Of a stretch of DNA of 64,000 nt, positions 26,357-35,354 are shown one piece after another. The DNA is from Pseudoramibacter porci. Lineage in GTDB: Bacteria; Bacillota; Clostridia; Eubacteriales; Eubacteriaceae. How positions within the stretch are numbered: the stretch's first letter is position 1; each line of letters begins with the position of its first letter. Where the stretch lies: the NCBI RefSeq assembly GCF_009696145.1, contig NZ_VUMO01000001.1:268056-332055 (forward strand), given 5' to 3'. The notes beneath the pieces are model-generated. The model was given only the letters and a program-made list of their open reading frames with translations, was not told where the DNA came from and searched no databases. Both the position numbers and the translations under genes were made by a program.

Positions 26357-28795
26357 TTATTTAATTTTCCAGATATCTTTCTGATACTCTGCAATTGAAC
26401 GGTCTGACGAGAAGATCCCTGAATTTGCGATATTCATGATGGATTTTTTCTGCCAGCTGTGGTGATTAAGATAATCGCGGCTGGATTGATCTTGGATGTC
26501 GCAATAGGAAGCAAAATCCTTCAAGACAAAATAGGTGTCGTTGTTCAGAACCAGAGCATCATAAATGGTATGGAAGGTATCTCCCCCAAGAGACCCGTCA
26601 ATTAACTGGTTCATGACTTTTTGAAGGTCAGGATTTTGCTGCAGGACGTCGACCGAATGGTAGCCACCGTTATGGTTGTAATTTGCCACTTCTTCAGCAG
26701 AAAGGCCGAAGGTGTAGATATTATCCATGCCGACGTGTTCGGCAATTTCAATGTTGGCACCGTCCATTGTGCCGAGGGTCACGGCACCGTTCATCATAAA
26801 TTTCATGTTTCCGGTACCAGAAGCTTCTTTACCCGCTGTGGAGATCTGTTCGGAGATTTCAGCAGCTGGATAAATGAGTTCAGCGCTTGAAACGTTAAAG
26901 TTCGGAATGAACACAACGCTCAATTTGTCTTTCGTCAGCGGATCGTGATTGATCTTGTCAGCAATGACGTTTATCAATTTGATGACTTGTTTGGCAAAAT
27001 AGTAGGAAGGTGCTGCTTTGCCAGCGAAAATATAAGTCTTTGGAACGAAATCCGCATTTGGATTGGCGCACAGTTGATTGTAAACGTGCATGATATGCAA
27101 AGCGTTGAGCAATTGCCGCTTATATTCGTGGATGCGCTTAACTTGGATGTCAAAGATCGAATGCGGATTGACGGTTACATTCAAATGCTCTTTGATGTAT
27201 TTTGCCAATCGTTCTTTATTGTGATATTTAACCCCCTGGAGCTGCTTTTGAAAATCAGAATCAGAAGCGTATTTTTCTAAATCCTTTAAGGCTTCCATTT
27301 GTCCAGGCTGTGTCCATTTATCGCCAATGGTGTCGCAGATCAGGTTCTTAAGTTCCTGGTTTGCCGCCATCATGAAACGTCTTTGGCTGACACCGTTAGT
27401 TACATTGTGGAAACGTTCAGGGTAGATCGCGTAGAAATCCTTGAAGGTTTCTTCGCGTAGAATCTTTGAGTGCAGTTCTGCAACGCCGTTGACAGAGTGG
27501 GAACCGATAATGGCAAGATGGGCCATATGCACCTGTCCGTCTTTGATGATCGAAATATTGTAATTGCGGGCTTCTTCATTTGGATACTTGCCATTCATTT
27601 CTTCAAGGAAGCGGCGATTAATTTCTTCAATGATCATGTAAATGCGCGGAAGGAGATTCTGCATCATATCAACAGGCCATTTTTCAAGGGCTTCTGGCAG
27701 GACGGTGTGGTTGGTAAAGCTCATTGATTTTACAGTCATATCCCAGGCTTCGTCCCAGCCGTAGTTTTCTTCGTCGACGAGAATGCGCATAAATTCAGGG
27801 ACGCACATCGCCGGATGCGTATCGTTGATGTGAATACAAATCTTGTCAGAGAATCCGTCTAAGGAACCTTGATGCTGTTTTTTGTAGCGGCGGACGATGC
27901 GTTTAAGCCCCGCGCACACGAAAAAGTATTCCTGTTTTAGACGAAGCAGTTGGCCTTCAAAACCGTGGTCCGACGGATAGAGAACCTGCGAAATCGATTC
28001 AGCTTGAGACTTGCTCTGAACAGCTTTGAGGAAATGTCCTTCGTTGAAAGCATTTAAATCGAAGTCGTCAACGGGCTGTGCATCCCAAAGTCTTAACGAA
28101 TTGACCGTTTTATTGTGGTAGCCGCTGACAGGGACGTCGTAGGGAACTGCCAAAACCGGTTCGTAATTTTCGTGGATAAACGTCAGCTTACCATTGACCA
28201 TTTCAGTCCGCACGTTGCCGCCGTATTTAACAACAACGGATTTTTCGGGCTGACGGATTTCAAACGGATATCCGTGCTTAAGCCAATTGTCGGCAACTTC
28301 GACCTGCTCGTGATTGACAATTTTCTGCTGGAACAAGCCGTATTTATAACGGATGCCGTTGCCGTGAGCTGGAAAATCCAAGGCAGCTGCAGAATCCAAA
28401 AAGCAAGCCATTAAACGCCCAAGACCACCGTTCCCGAGAGCAGGGTCGTGCTCGCAAGCTAGAATATTGTCGTAATCTAACCCTAATTCTTCAAGACCGT
28501 CGGGAACGATGTCTTCCCATCCTAAATTGTTAATATACAGTCTCAACAATCGGCCGATTAAAAATTCGATCGAGAAGAAATAAATTTGTTTGTCCGTGTT
28601 GATACGGTTTAAACGTCTGTTTTCTGCCCAAATCGGATTGATGTTTTCCATCACCATTTGAGCTAACGCTTCATATTGGAATTTTGTTGTGGAATTTTCG
28701 AGTTTTTCGCTCGAAAGCTCTTCCACTTTCTTTTTAAAATCCCTTTTGAATTTTTCTTTTGTCATTTTGTTTTCAGTTTCTTGAAAGATATTCAT
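26357..28795 (-). CDS. glgP: Glycogen/starch phosphorylase
   Basis: Releases glucose 1-phosphate from glycogen with pyridoxal phosphate. The PLP lysine lies in EASGTGNMKFMMNGA; nearby LGTMDGANIEI and, upstream, LGNGGLGRLMACFLDS and ISTAGKEASG agree with the GT35 family. Start set at ATG 28795 because AAGGGAG lies four bases upstream and the protein then begins MNIFQETENK; the upstream in-frame ATG at 28819 adds eight unlikely residues. 812 aa is standard. Located between glgB and glgC in the operon, so synthesis and breakdown genes are co-oriented. Confidence 0.97.
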   Translation of the reverse strand: MNIFQETENKMTKEKFKRDFKKKVEELSSEKLENSTTKFQYEALAQMVMENINPIWAENRRLNRINTDKQIYFFSIEFLIGRLLRLYINNLGWEDIVPDGLEELGLDYDNILACEHDPALGNGGLGRLMACFLDSAAALDFPAHGNGIRYKYGLFQQKIVNHEQVEVADNWLKHGYPFEIRQPEKSVVVKYGGNVRTEMVNGKLTFIHENYEPVLAVPYDVPVSGYHNKTVNSLRLWDAQPVDDFDLNAFNEGHFLKAVQSKSQAESISQVLYPSDHGFEGQLLRLKQEYFFVCAGLKRIVRRYKKQHQGSLDGFSDKICIHINDTHPAMCVPEFMRILVDEENYGWDEAWDMTVKSMSFTNHTVLPEALEKWPVDMMQNLLPRIYMIIEEINRRFLEEMNGKYPNEEARNYNISIIKDGQVHMAHLAIIGSHSVNGVAELHSKILREETFKDFYAIYPERFHNVTNGVSQRRFMMAANQELKNLICDTIGDKWTQPGQMEALKDLEKYASDSDFQKQLQGVKYHNKERLAKYIKEHLNVTVNPHSIFDIQVKRIHEYKRQLLNALHIMHVYNQLCANPNADFVPKTYIFAGKAAPSYYFAKQVIKLINVIADKINHDPLTKDKLSVVFIPNFNVSSAELIYPAAEISEQISTAGKEASGTGNMKFMMNGAVTLGTMDGANIEIAEHVGMDNIYTFGLSAEEVANYNHNGGYHSVDVLQQNPDLQKVMNQLIDGSLGGDTFHTIYDALVLNNDTYFVLKDFASYCDIQDQSSRDYLNHHSWQKKSIMNIANSGIFSSDRSIAEYQKDIWKIK

Positions 28796-28922
28796 AAGAC
28801 TCCCTTCGAAATAAATCACGCGTAATAAGTATAATAATTAGTATAAATTATTTCGGATTTTCAATTATTATACACAACATTTGCGAATAATACGAGAGAA
28901 TCTGCACATATCGATCAATATT

Positions 28923-30908
28923 TTACTTCTTTTTGATTGGATCGGTTTTTGTTAACGGTTTCGGCTTGTCGTCTTTGATAGCCAGCGGTTTTTTGGATGA
29001 GTCGATTTTTTTTGGCTTTTCAATTTTTGTTTTGGCAGGGACTAATTTTTCGGGTTCGCGTTTGTAAATTAAGGCGGAAAGACCTGGCAGCACGATCGTG
29101 ATTTTATGCGGTTGATTGTGGAAGCCTTCTTTTTCGTTAGCTTTCGTTTTTTTAACGATGTCCTCGCCAGAGCCGCCGTATTTGTCAGCGTTAGAATTAA
29201 AGATCAAACGCCACGTGCCGTTTTTCGGCACACCGATATCGTAAATGGGATAACTTTCAGGGCAGAAGTTGATGATCACAACCAGATCGTCTTCTGGCTT
29301 TTTGCCCATTCTCCTGAAAATGATAACGCTTTGTGATGCATTATCCGGTTCAATCCACTGGAAACCATCCCAGGAGTGGTCTTCCTGCCAAAGCGCAGGT
29401 TCATCGACGTAAAGCTGGTTTAAATCGCGGATGAAGTTGTGAAAATCCCGGTGCTTTTCATTTTCCAGCATGAACCATTCAAGCTCTTCGTAATAACGCC
29501 ATTCGATAAACGGTGCATTTTCGTTGCCCATGAAGGTCAGTTTTTTTCCAGAATGGGTGTACATATAGGCGTACAACAGCCGCATTTCGTCAAATTTCTG
29601 GTTGTAGTCGCCGAACATCTTGTCAACGATGGATTTTTTCCCATGAACTACTTCGTCATGGGAAAGGGGCAGAATGAAATTTTCTGAGAAGGCGTAGCTC
29701 ATCGAGAAGGTGAGGCGATCGTGGAAATGAGAGCGAACAAAAGGATCGGTTTCCATGTAGGAAAGGGTATCGTGCATCCAGCCCATATCCCATTTGTAGT
29801 TAAATCCCAGTCCGCCTTTATCAACAGGCCAGGTTACCTGTGGGAAAGCCGTTGATTCTTCCGCGGCCATGATGGCGTAGGGGAAGTATTTAAAGATTTC
29901 TGAATTGAGTTTCCTTAAGAATGCGATCGCTTCGAGGGAGGTGTTGCCGCCTTCTGAGTTTCTGCGCCATTCGTTGTCATAGCCGTAGTTGAGGTAGAGG
30001 ATGCTCGCGACACCGTCGATTCTCAAACCGTCGATATGGTACATTTTGAACCAATAATAGGCGTTGGAAATTAAGAAATTGACGACCTCTGGGCGGTTGT
30101 AATTAAATTCCATTGTGCCCCATTGTGGGTGCTCGGTCGCTTCGTATAAATTGGTGCCGTCTAATTTGTACAATCCATGGGCATCCTTACAGAAATGGCC
30201 GGGAACCCAGTCGAAAATGACCGATATGCCGTTTTGGTGCAATTGGTCGATCAGATACATGAGGTCCTGAGGCGTGCCGTATCGGCTAGTTGGGGCAAAA
30301 TAGCCTGTGATTTGATACCCCCATGAACCATCGAAAGGATGTTCCATCAGCGGCATGATCTCAACGTGAGTGTAGTGCATGTTTTTAAGGTAGGGAACCA
30401 GTTCATCTGCTAATTCACGATAGGACAAGAACAAACCGTCCTGGTGAGTGCGCCAGCTTCCCAGATGTATTTCGTAGATGTTCATCGGCGCCGGGGAACC
30501 GATCGCACTTTCTCTGGTGCTGCACCATTTTGAATCGTGCCAATGATAATCGAGGGGCCAGATAATCGAGGCCGTGTTCGGCCGGACTTCTGAATAAAAT
30601 CCGTAAGGGTCAGCTTTGTAGGCAAGCTCCCCGTCGATTTGTTCAATACAGTATTTATACAAGGTGCCTTTTGAAACGAGGTCTGTGCTGAGTTTTGCTT
30701 CCCAGACACCGCCGGATTGAGATAGCAGATGCATTGGGCTTAATTTGGGGTCCCACTTGTTAAAATCGCCGACGATAGAGACTGAGATAGCGTTTGGCGC
30801 CCACAATCTGAAAATAACGTGATCATCTTCGATATGAGCGCCGAAAAATTCGTAGCTTTGCAAATAATTGCCGTCGTGAAATAAATATAATGCAACTGAT
30901 TTGTCCAT
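28923..30908 (-). CDS. glgB: 1,4-alpha-glucan branching enzyme
   Basis: Introduces alpha-1,6 branches. 661 aa: CBM48 domain (FRLWAPNAISVSIVGDFNKW, residues ~33-52), GH13 barrel with DWVPGHF, GLRIDGVAS (nucleophile Asp), AAEEST (acid Glu) and LSHDEVVHGKKS, then the C-terminal beta domain ending near YKREPEKLV. The final ~45 residues (from ~617) are a Lys/Pro-rich tail ending in KKK, not part of the family fold. First gene of the operon; a GAAGGAAA site precedes the ATG. Confidence 0.96.
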   Translation of the reverse strand: MDKSVALYLFHDGNYLQSYEFFGAHIEDDHVIFRLWAPNAISVSIVGDFNKWDPKLSPMHLLSQSGGVWEAKLSTDLVSKGTLYKYCIEQIDGELAYKADPYGFYSEVRPNTASIIWPLDYHWHDSKWCSTRESAIGSPAPMNIYEIHLGSWRTHQDGLFLSYRELADELVPYLKNMHYTHVEIMPLMEHPFDGSWGYQITGYFAPTSRYGTPQDLMYLIDQLHQNGISVIFDWVPGHFCKDAHGLYKLDGTNLYEATEHPQWGTMEFNYNRPEVVNFLISNAYYWFKMYHIDGLRIDGVASILYLNYGYDNEWRRNSEGGNTSLEAIAFLRKLNSEIFKYFPYAIMAAEESTAFPQVTWPVDKGGLGFNYKWDMGWMHDTLSYMETDPFVRSHFHDRLTFSMSYAFSENFILPLSHDEVVHGKKSIVDKMFGDYNQKFDEMRLLYAYMYTHSGKKLTFMGNENAPFIEWRYYEELEWFMLENEKHRDFHNFIRDLNQLYVDEPALWQEDHSWDGFQWIEPDNASQSVIIFRRMGKKPEDDLVVIINFCPESYPIYDIGVPKNGTWRLIFNSNADKYGGSGEDIVKKTKANEKEGFHNQPHKITIVLPGLSALIYKREPEKLVPAKTKIEKPKKIDSSKKPLAIKDDKPKPLTKTDPIKKK

Positions 30909-31114
30909 CAGAGTTTCCTTCCTATCTATACCAATGTGGATTTAAAATCATCATTAACTTAATTAAATTTTAACATATTACAGATGAAAAGGGAAATCAA
31001 TATTAATAAAGTTTTATACAAAGAATTGATAAAAATTGCATTGAACAGCGTGAATTAATAAAGCTTATGTTATAATAATTGAAATTAATTATTTTCATTT
31101 ATAAAGGAGACAAA

Positions 31115-33043
31115 ATGGGACTTACATTAACTGAAAAAATCATCAAGGACCATCTGGTTGTTGGAAAAATGGAAAAAGGGACTGAAATTGGCATTCACAT
31201 CGATCAGACTTTGACCCAAGATTCGACGGGGACAATGGCCTACATGCAGCTTGAAGCGATGGAAGTTCCGAGAGTTAAAACAAAACGGTCTCTGGCGTAT
31301 ATTGATCACAATATGCTCCAGGAAGGACCAGAAAATATGGATGACCATTTATTCATTCAGTCGATGGCAAAAAAACACGGGATCTATTTTTCACGTCCAG
31401 GCAATGGCATTTGCCATCAGGTTGAAATCGAACGGTTCGGGGTACCGGGACAGACGCTTCTGGGATCGGACAGCCACACACCGACGGGCGGCGGGATTGG
31501 GATGCTCGCCATAGGTGCCGGCGGACTGGATGTCGCTGTTGCCATGGCAGGCGGCGAGTATTACATTACGATGCCTGAAATTGTGAAGGTTGAGCTGACC
31601 GGCAAGCTGAGAAAGGGCGTTGCGTCGAAGGATATTATTCTCGAAGTGCTCCGGCAGTGTACGGTTAAGGGCGGCGTTAACAAGGTTTTTGAATATACAG
31701 GGCCTGGTGTTGCGACACTGACTGTACCGGAACGTGCAACGATTACCAATATGGGTGCGGAGCTTGGGGCAACGACGTCTGTTTTCCCGTCAGACGACAT
31801 GACAAGAGCCTTTTTGAAAGCTCAGGAAAGGGAAGATGACTTTACGCCGCTTGCTGCGGATGACGATGCAGAATACGATCAGGTTGTTAAGGTCGACTTG
31901 TCGACACTCGAACCGTTAGTGGCTTGTCCGCACAGCCCAGACGCCGTCAAAAAAGTTTCAGAACTGGAAGGCATGCCGATCAATCAAGTCTGCATCGGAT
32001 CCTGCACCAATTCTTCGTATTTGGATTTGATGAAGGTTGCCGCAATTATGAAGGGCAAAACGGTCGCAGAAAATGTCGAAATGGTTGTTGCACCGGGATC
32101 CCGTCAAGTTCTGACCATGTTGGCCGAAAACGGCGCATTGGCTGATATCCTTTCGACAGGCGCTCGGGTTTTGGAATGTGGATGCGGCCCGTGCATTGGC
32201 ATGGGACAGGCGCCGTGTACCGATGGGGTTTCACTGCGGACTTTTAACCGCAACTTCAAAGGGCGTTCCGGGACTGTATCTGGACAGATTTATCTGCTGA
32301 GTCCAGAAACGGCAGCAATTTCTGCGATTACCGGTGTTTTAACCAGTCCTCTTGGAAAAGTTGATTTGCCGGACATCGACATGCCGCACCACTTCAAGGT
32401 CAACGACAATGCAATCGTTCCACCGGCATCGGAAGAAGAAGCGAAAGAAATTGAAATTATCAGAGGGCCGAATATTAAGCCTTTCCCGCTTTCAGAAGCG
32501 CTTAAAGATGAGCTGCAGGGGATTGCACTGATTCATGTCGAAGATAACATCACAACTGATCACATTATGCCGTCGAACGCAAAACTGCTGCCGTTCCGCT
32601 CCAATATCCCGCATTTGGCAAATTATTGCCTGACGCCGTGCGATCCGGAATTCCCCGAACGCGCCAAAGCAAATCCAGGCGGTTTTATCATCGCCGGTTC
32701 CAATTACGGCCAGGGCTCGAGCCGTGAACATGCAGCGTTGGCGCCAGTCTATTTAGGCGTTCAAGGCGTTGTTGCCAAATCATTTGCGAGAATTCACAAG
32801 AATAATTTGATTAACAACGGGATTCTTCCGCTGATTTTCAAAAATGAAGCAGACTATGATGATATTGATGTCGGCGATTCCCTTAGCATTTCCGATGCGA
32901 TTCATGCTATTGGAACAGGAAACGTCACGATGACCAATGAAACCAAAGGACACTCCTACGAATTGGGGATTGAAATATCAGAAAGACAGCGTGAAATGCT
33001 CGTCGCAGGTGGTTTAATCAATAAAATCAAAGCCAATAAGTAA
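31115..33043 (+). CDS. acn: Aconitate hydratase
   Basis: Interconverts citrate and isocitrate using a 4Fe-4S cluster. Cluster ligands are visible: C297 in CIGSCTNSS, and C357 and C360 in CGCGPCIGM. The swivel domain contains NYGQGSSREHAAL (substrate Arg/Ser) and ITTDHIMPS. 642 aa places it in the shorter, clostridial aconitase group rather than the ~900-aa AcnA. I start at ATG 31115, preceded by AAAGGAG; the upstream in-frame ATG at 31079 has no ribosome site. An extended -10 (TGTTATAAT at 31068-31076) lies just upstream. No citrate synthase or isocitrate dehydrogenase gene adjoins. Confidence 0.95.
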   Translation: MGLTLTEKIIKDHLVVGKMEKGTEIGIHIDQTLTQDSTGTMAYMQLEAMEVPRVKTKRSLAYIDHNMLQEGPENMDDHLFIQSMAKKHGIYFSRPGNGICHQVEIERFGVPGQTLLGSDSHTPTGGGIGMLAIGAGGLDVAVAMAGGEYYITMPEIVKVELTGKLRKGVASKDIILEVLRQCTVKGGVNKVFEYTGPGVATLTVPERATITNMGAELGATTSVFPSDDMTRAFLKAQEREDDFTPLAADDDAEYDQVVKVDLSTLEPLVACPHSPDAVKKVSELEGMPINQVCIGSCTNSSYLDLMKVAAIMKGKTVAENVEMVVAPGSRQVLTMLAENGALADILSTGARVLECGCGPCIGMGQAPCTDGVSLRTFNRNFKGRSGTVSGQIYLLSPETAAISAITGVLTSPLGKVDLPDIDMPHHFKVNDNAIVPPASEEEAKEIEIIRGPNIKPFPLSEALKDELQGIALIHVEDNITTDHIMPSNAKLLPFRSNIPHLANYCLTPCDPEFPERAKANPGGFIIAGSNYGQGSSREHAALAPVYLGVQGVVAKSFARIHKNNLINNGILPLIFKNEADYDDIDVGDSLSISDAIHAIGTGNVTMTNETKGHSYELGIEISERQREMLVAGGLINKIKANK

Positions 33044-33097
33044 TAATCGGACGATATAAATTGATCGATTATTAATTAACACTGAAAGGAGGGCGCG

Positions 33098-33610
33098 ATG
33101 AATCCCTTATACGAGATGGAAATGATTTTAACGGAAGCTGAGTTTCGCAAATCATGTCAAGCGCTCTCTTCTGTGAGGATGAAACGACTGCAGATTCTTT
33201 ATATCGTCATCGGCTCAATCTGCTGTTTGTGCGGCATAGCGTTTATTCTGTCGCCGATTTTTTCGCTGATTGAGGGATTGATTATTGCAATTGCGGGTGT
33301 CCTTTTATCCGGCATACTCAATTTGAATTTAATGATTCAAGCCAAAAAAGACGTCGATAAGGCGTGGGAGGCACATCCGGAATTGCACAATATCGTCATT
33401 CACGTTACTTTTTTTGAGGATCATTTTACGCAGACAACGCCAATGGTCAGCAACAATGTTGACTATACAGATTTAAAGAAGATCATCGAAACGGAAACCA
33501 ATTATTATTTAATGACAGATGAGACCAGCGGTGCGATTATTGTAAAGGCTCGTTGCACTTCTGGGCTCATTGATACAATTCAAAATCTTCAAAGACGGAT
33601 TCGCTCTTAA
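33098..33610 (+). CDS. YcxB-like membrane protein
   Basis: 170 aa: a short N-terminal cytoplasmic segment, two close membrane helices (about residues 33-53 and 58-80), and a C-terminal beta-rich domain with the YcxB-type pattern VTFFEDHFTQTT...NVDYTDLKKIIETETNYYLMTD...AIIVKA. The family is widespread in Firmicutes and of unknown function. AAAGGAGG before the ATG; 54 nt after aconitase, possibly co-transcribed. Confidence 0.75.
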   Translation: MNPLYEMEMILTEAEFRKSCQALSSVRMKRLQILYIVIGSICCLCGIAFILSPIFSLIEGLIIAIAGVLLSGILNLNLMIQAKKDVDKAWEAHPELHNIVIHVTFFEDHFTQTTPMVSNNVDYTDLKKIIETETNYYLMTDETSGAIIVKARCTSGLIDTIQNLQRRIRS

Positions 33611-33648
33611 ATTTCATGACCGGATTGACGAAAAAATAATCTTCATGC

Positions 33649-33735
33649 TTGATAAATTGTCAAGATCATTTATAATTAAAAACATAAGCATTTTTCACCT
33701 TGGTGTCCTGTTCGAGAGAGCAGGGCATTTTTGTT
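33649..33735 (+). other. Mini transcription unit 1: promoter plus terminator
   Basis: TTGATA (33649-33654), 16 nt, TATAAT (33671-33676), then after only ~25 nt a hairpin TGTCCTG/CAGGGCA (33704-33710 with 33721-33727) and T-rich tail. A transcript would be about 50 nt. No ORF. First of two such units in the 299-nt gap 33611-33909. Confidence 0.5.
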
Positions 33736-33789
33736 TGCCATCAGAGCGTGAAAAATAATCGTTTCTTAACTAGAAAAGCGTGCGCGATC

Positions 33790-33868
33790 ATGTTATAATA
33801 GTAACGCCAAAACGATACAGTTTTGTATATTTCCTAATTTCTTTGCCCCGCTAATCCCGGGGCATTTT
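33790..33868 (+). other. Mini transcription unit 2: extended -10 promoter plus terminator
   Basis: TGTTATAAT (about 33790-33798) followed by ATACA/TGTAT hairpin and terminator stem TGCCCCG/CGGGGCA (33844-33850 with 33858-33864) with TTTTTATT. Transcript ~65 nt, or a leader attenuator for the gene at 33910. Confidence 0.5.
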
Positions 33869-33909
33869 TATTAGAGTGTACAGAAACTGATCAGTAACGG
33901 AGAAATCAA

Positions 33910-34422
33910 ATGAGTCAAAATTTAGAAAAACAAAACGAAGAAGAAATTAAGAAAAAAATCATCGAGCAAATCGATCAGGAAAAACAGGACGCCCAGCAAA
34001 GACGAGACAACAAAAGCGGCAGCTTGCATACTGAAAAGGATAAAATGCTGGGATATAAGGTGTTTTTAGGTATTTGGAACACCTTTGTTTTCGCTGTAGG
34101 CTGGTATTTATTCTATAATTATAAAATTTTCGAATATTATTCAAGGCCAGGGTATCTTGTGGTAATCTGTCTTTTTGTGATTGCTTATATTAATCTAGTG
34201 GCCTTTTATCACGCTTTTGATTTTAGTCATAAATCAAAGGCACGGTTGATTTTTGCCAATACGATTTCCATCGGAACAGTTGATATTTTGATCTATTTAG
34301 GCGGCTGCTTATTTAACGCCGGATATATTGATGTGAAACCGGGGATTATCATGGCTGCGATCCAGATCGTCGTCACTTGGGTCATCGTCAATCTGGCAAA
34401 AAGCCATGCGAATTTAACTTAA
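33910..34422 (+). CDS. Four-helix membrane protein, unknown function
   Basis: 170 aa. A highly charged, probably coiled N-terminus (~1-45; KQNEEEIKKKIIEQIDQ) is followed by about four membrane helices (~50-67, 80-100, 118-137, 143-163). The spacing and residues of the membrane part (AFYHAFDF, SKARLIFANTISIGTVDILIYLG) recall the N-terminal membrane domain of polyprenyl-phosphate sugar transferases, but the catalytic domain is absent and no frameshifted remainder follows. I do not assign a function. ACGGAGAAATC lies before the ATG. Confidence 0.7.
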   Translation: MSQNLEKQNEEEIKKKIIEQIDQEKQDAQQRRDNKSGSLHTEKDKMLGYKVFLGIWNTFVFAVGWYLFYNYKIFEYYSRPGYLVVICLFVIAYINLVAFYHAFDFSHKSKARLIFANTISIGTVDILIYLGGCLFNAGYIDVKPGIIMAAIQIVVTWVIVNLAKSHANLT

Positions 34423-34556
34423 AGAATTAATTTATACGCATTTTGCTGGAGCCTTTACAAAATATACAAATTTTATTGATTTAAATAAAAAATTAATGAA
34501 AAAGTTTACGAAGCGTGCTATAATTGGTTTAACAACAAGTAAAGGAGGCGCAACTC

Positions 34557-35162
34557 ATGGGGAAAATCATTACAGTTGGCAGAGAATTTGGAAGCAATGG
34601 TCGCGCGGTTGCAAAGGCGCTTTCGGAAGCTTTGAATATCAACTATTATGACCGCGAGTTGATCGCGTTAGCAGCAAAAAAAAGTAAGTTATCTGATGAA
34701 GAATTGGAACATGTCGATGAAACACGGGCCAATCCGTGGTTGTATTCTTCTGTAAGCTATCAGGTTGGCAGTGGCTACACCACCATTGAACCAATCAACG
34801 ATATTTTGTTCAAAGCAGAATCTGAAGTTATTGAAGAAATTGCAGCCAGTGAAGATGCTGTCATCGTTGGGCGCTGCTCCGATTACGTTCTGCGCCATAA
34901 AGTTGATAGCCGTCATATCTTTATCTATGCGCCATTGAATTACCGCATCAGTGTGGTCCAGGCCAGAGACCAGATTGACGAAAAAGAAGCGAAACGCTTG
35001 ATTAAAAAAATGGATAAGCAGAGAAGGCTATATTATAACTTCTACACAGATCGGACGTGGAATGAGTTAAGAAATTACGATTTAGCCATCGATTCTTCAA
35101 TTTTCTCACAAAAAGATATCATTAAGATTTTGAAACAGGTCTATGAAACCCTAGAAGATTAA
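34557..35162 (+). CDS. Cytidylate kinase-like family protein
   Basis: P-loop kinase of the cytidylate-kinase-like family (PF13189 type), common in Clostridia. 201 aa. The loop reads VGREFGSNGRAVAKALSE (residues 7-24), followed by YYDRELI, a lid-like segment IDEKEAKRLIKKMDKQRRLYYNFYTDRTW and YDLAIDSSIFS. Relatives are usually annotated as cytidylate kinase, but the natural substrate is not established and a true cmk is normally encoded elsewhere. Own extended -10 promoter (TGCTATAAT near 34515-34523), AAAGGAGG before the ATG, and a strong terminator after it. Confidence 0.85.
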   Translation: MGKIITVGREFGSNGRAVAKALSEALNINYYDRELIALAAKKSKLSDEELEHVDETRANPWLYSSVSYQVGSGYTTIEPINDILFKAESEVIEEIAASEDAVIVGRCSDYVLRHKVDSRHIFIYAPLNYRISVVQARDQIDEKEAKRLIKKMDKQRRLYYNFYTDRTWNELRNYDLAIDSSIFSQKDIIKILKQVYETLED

Positions 35163-35181
35163 TGATTTTTTGAAGATTATG

Positions 35182-35210
35182 CCGGCAGATTTAATTCTGC
35201 CGGTTTTTTT
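35182..35210 (+). terminator. Intrinsic terminator
   Basis: 8-bp stem 35182-35189 with 35196-35203, 6-nt loop, seven T. Confidence 0.9.
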
Positions 35211-35212
35211 AC

Positions 35213-35241
35213 TTGAAAATCGGAAAAATAATCGTTATAAT
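35213..35241 (+). promoter_or_regulatory. Promoter of tRNA-Pro(GGG)
   Basis: TTGAAA (35213-35218), 17-nt spacer, TATAAT (35236-35241), immediately after the previous terminator. Confidence 0.85.
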
Positions 35242-35252
35242 AAATGCGATGT

Positions 35253-35329
35253 CTGGGTGTGGCGCAGTTTGGTAGCGCGCGTGAATGGGGTTCACGAGGC
35301 CGGAGGTTCGATTCCTCTCACTCAGACCA
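35253..35329 (+). tRNA. tRNA-Pro (anticodon GGG)
   Basis: 77 nt with encoded CCA. Acceptor CTGGGTG pairs with CACTCAG; D arm GCGC/GCGC; anticodon stem CGTGA/TCACG with loop ATGGGGT, anticodon at 35287-35289; T arm GGAGG/CCTCT with TTCGATT loop. Reads CCC/CCU proline codons. Followed by a T-rich stretch. Confidence 0.96.
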
Positions 35330-35354
35330 TTTTTTATTGGGAGATTAATTCAAT

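Noticed and set aside
31041..31076. TTGAAC ... TATAAT as a standard promoter for aconitase
   Set aside because: The spacer is 24 nt, too long; an extended -10 (TGTTATAAT) is more likely.
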